A stretch of DNA of 64,000 nucleotides from Pseudomonas furukawaii (GTDB lineage: Bacteria > Pseudomonadota > Gammaproteobacteria > Pseudomonadales > Pseudomonadaceae), in assembly GCF_002355475.1 (NCBI RefSeq), contig NZ_AP014862.1, positions 5,084,001-5,148,000 on the forward strand. The letters are read 5' to 3'. Both the position numbers and the translations under genes were made by a program. This document shows, one piece after another, positions 62,473 through 64,000 of this stretch; within the stretch, counting starts at the first letter, position 1; each line of letters starts with the position of its first letter. The notes beneath the pieces are model-generated. The model ran no database searches, was not told the origin of the DNA, and worked only from the letters and a program-made list of their open reading frames with translations.

Positions 62473-64000
62473 TTCGTTCCAGCCAGCGATAGAGCATGTC
62501 CAGCAACTCCTGGCGACTCACCGGCTTGGCCAGGTAATCGTCGGCGCCGGCGGTGATGCATTTCTCCCGGTCGCCCTTCATGGCATGGGCGGTCAGGGCG
62601 ATGATGGGAATGACGCAACCGTGCTCCAGCTTGAGCAGGCGGGTGGCGGTGTAGCCGTCCATGCGCGGCATGGCCATGTCCATCAGGATCAGGTCGAAGG
62701 GTTCCCGCAGGAAGCACTCGATGGCTTCCTCGCCATCCTTGGCCGGGGTCACCTTGAGCCCGATCTCGTCCAGCAGGGCGCTCAGGGCATAGATGTTGCG
62801 CACGTCATCGTCCACCAGCAGCACACGGCATCCCTCCAGCGGGTCCTGGGGCGTGCCGGGGTGCGGCTGGCGCAGGCCGGCGAGGAAGCCCTGCACCGCC
62901 GAGCTGAGGTTGTCCAGGTCCTCGCCGGCCTTGCGCACCACCACCGCCGAGTAGCGGCGCAGCCGCTGCAGGGTCTGCTGGTTGACGTCGACGCCGGTGT
63001 TGATGACCACCCGCGAACCTTCCAGGGAACGCTGGCGGTCCAGGCTATCGAGCAGTTCGAAACCGTCCTGGTCCGGCAGGTCGAGGTCGATCACCAGGGC
63101 GGAGAAGTCCTGCTCGGCGTAGGCCTGCCGAGCGCCTTCGCCGTTGCCGCTGGCCACCACCTCGAAGCCCAGTTGCTCCAGGTGCTCGCGGTAGTGCTCG
63201 CGTTCCACCTCCACGTCCTCCACCAGCAGCAACCGGCTCGCCTGGGGCTGGACGCCGCCCTCCAGGTCCTGGAACACCTGCTCCAGGTCCTCCCGGGCGA
63301 TGGGTTTGACCAGATAGCGGGTGGCGTCCTCGCTCCAGTCCTGGGGCTGGGGCACACAGGACAGGATGTTCACCGGCGTGGTGCGGTGGTTGGCATGGCT
63401 GCGCAGGCGCCGGTAGATCTGCCAGCCGCTGATGTCGGGCAGGAGGATGTCGAGGATGACCGCCGCGAAGCGCTCGTGCTGCAGCAGGGCGATGGCCTGC
63501 TTGCCGCTGCGGCAGTGGACGCTGGTGAAGCCGTGGGCCTGAGCCGCCTCGGCGATCACCGAGGCGAAGTCGACATCGTCCTCGACGATCAGCACTTCCG
63601 GCCCCTGGCCCCCGCGCAACGGCTGCGATGGCTCGTCTTCCTCCCGGGGCTGGTTCGGGGCGACGGCCACGGGCAACCGCACGATGAAGCTGGAGCCCCG
63701 CCCCGGCAGGCTTTCAAGGCTGATTTCGCCGTCCAGGGCCTGGACCAGCTGGCGGGTGATGGCCAGGCCCAGGCCGGTGCCGCCGAAGCGCCGGCTGGTG
63801 GAGCCGTCGATCTGCTGGAAGGCCTGGAAGATGCGCTCGTGCTGTTCCTCGGGAATGCCGATGCCGGTATCGCGCACCGTGAAGCGCAGCACTTCGCGCT
63901 CGTCGATGGCCGCCGCCGGGTCCAGTTCCACGGACAGCTCCACCTCGCCCTGCTCGGTGAACTTGAGGGCGTTGGACAGCAGGTTGCGCAGGATCTGGTG
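62441..64000 (-). CDS. Hybrid sensor histidine kinase with three receiver domains (N-terminal part outside window)
   Basis: The visible 519 residues begin in the ATPase domain N-box (HQILRNLLSNALKFTE) and continue with DTGIGIP and GGTGLGLAITRQL. Three receiver domains follow: EVLIVEDDVDFA with ILDILLPD; RLLLVEDVEVER with VIDLDLPDQDG; RVLLVDDDVRN with LMDMAMPRMDG and YLAKP. Such kinase-REC-REC-REC proteins are often large, with PAS/HAMP input domains upstream. Its stop lies 32 nt inside the GGDEF-EAL gene, giving a coupled signal-to-c-di-GMP pair. The phospho-acceptor His is not in the window. Confidence 0.93.
   Translation of the reverse strand, partial: HQILRNLLSNALKFTEQGEVELSVELDPAAAIDEREVLRFTVRDTGIGIPEEQHERIFQAFQQIDGSTSRRFGGTGLGLAITRQLVQALDGEISLESLPGRGSSFIVRLPVAVAPNQPREEDEPSQPLRGGQGPEVLIVEDDVDFASVIAEAAQAHGFTSVHCRSGKQAIALLQHERFAAVILDILLPDISGWQIYRRLRSHANHRTTPVNILSCVPQPQDWSEDATRYLVKPIAREDLEQVFQDLEGGVQPQASRLLLVEDVEVEREHYREHLEQLGFEVVASGNGEGARQAYAEQDFSALVIDLDLPDQDGFELLDSLDRQRSLEGSRVVINTGVDVNQQTLQRLRRYSAVVVRKAGEDLDNLSSAVQGFLAGLRQPHPGTPQDPLEGCRVLLVDDDVRNIYALSALLDEIGLKVTPAKDGEEAIECFLREPFDLILMDMAMPRMDGYTATRLLKLEHGCVIPIIALTAHAMKGDREKCITAGADDYLAKPVSRQELLDMLYRWLERNGGRHGAPAA

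Overview
The window is high-GC chromosomal DNA of a Pseudomonas. GroEL/GroES, ColRS, YebG, FolEXM, SlyD, CysZ and the Tle5-type T6SS effector all look pseudomonad. As far as I remember PAO1, several gene runs match its order: PA4380-PA4389 at 0-6 kb, PA1363-PA1365 at 7.6-11.7 kb, PA3415-PA3440 at 17-48 kb, and PA0834-PA0849 (reversed) at 49-60 kb. I found no rRNA, tRNA, CRISPR array or insertion sequence.

Layout. (1) 1-7.5 kb: colS (cut by the window edge), colR, groEL-groES behind a heat-shock promoter, fxsA, a HugZ-like protein, an SDR, and a C39-peptidase/small membrane protein pair. (2) 7.6-15.5 kb: iron acquisition. An ECF sigma/FecR/TonB-receptor signalling set carries a Fur-like site at its promoter, and a DUF3649-PepSY-DUF3325 membrane operon has a second Fur-like site. 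A BRO-type antirepressor and a DUF3016 protein lie between them. (3) 15.6-25 kb: DUF3509, PsiE-like, SOS-controlled yebG, then leucine dehydrogenase with a three-subunit 2-oxoacid dehydrogenase, a SirB1-like protein and a large MalT-type LuxR regulator. (4) 25.4-33.9 kb: an orphan T6SS cassette. It has a VgrG with a C-terminal transthyretin-like extension, a Tle5/PldA phospholipase D, and three exactly spaced tandem copies (1297-bp unit) of its lipoprotein immunity gene. The copies are almost identical except for one variable, AT-richer core, and the start of a fourth copy remains. (5) 34.5-43.6 kb: a DUF1302/DUF1329 outer-membrane pair, a SnoaL-AraC fusion regulator, an amine-oxidase-type flavoprotein with a cupin, an SDR, a class II aldolase and a flavodoxin. 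(6) 43.7-48.7 kb: a short-LOV blue-light receptor, a class II LitR-like MerR regulator lacking B12 ligands, and a folM-folE-folX (tetrahydromonapterin) operon. Repeated AGTTGTACA sites occur before folM and in the LOV/litR convergent gap. (7) 48.8-60.2 kb: trxB, cysZ, a glycosyltransferase, an old yellow enzyme with its TetR, glutathione peroxidase, slyD, DUF3565, ackA-pta, a REP/BIME cluster, an acyltransferase and an EthD protein. (8) 60.3-64 kb: a REC-PAS-GGDEF-EAL protein coupled to a hybrid histidine kinase cut by the right edge.

Most notable observations: ackA and pta are full-length open frames in their usual place, but both have lost many substrate-binding and catalytic motif residues while the scaffold is conserved. 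The triplicated T6SS immunity gene diversifies only in one core segment. The LOV/LitR/monapterin cluster looks like a light-controlled pterin pathway and may include a tiny hairpin transcript.
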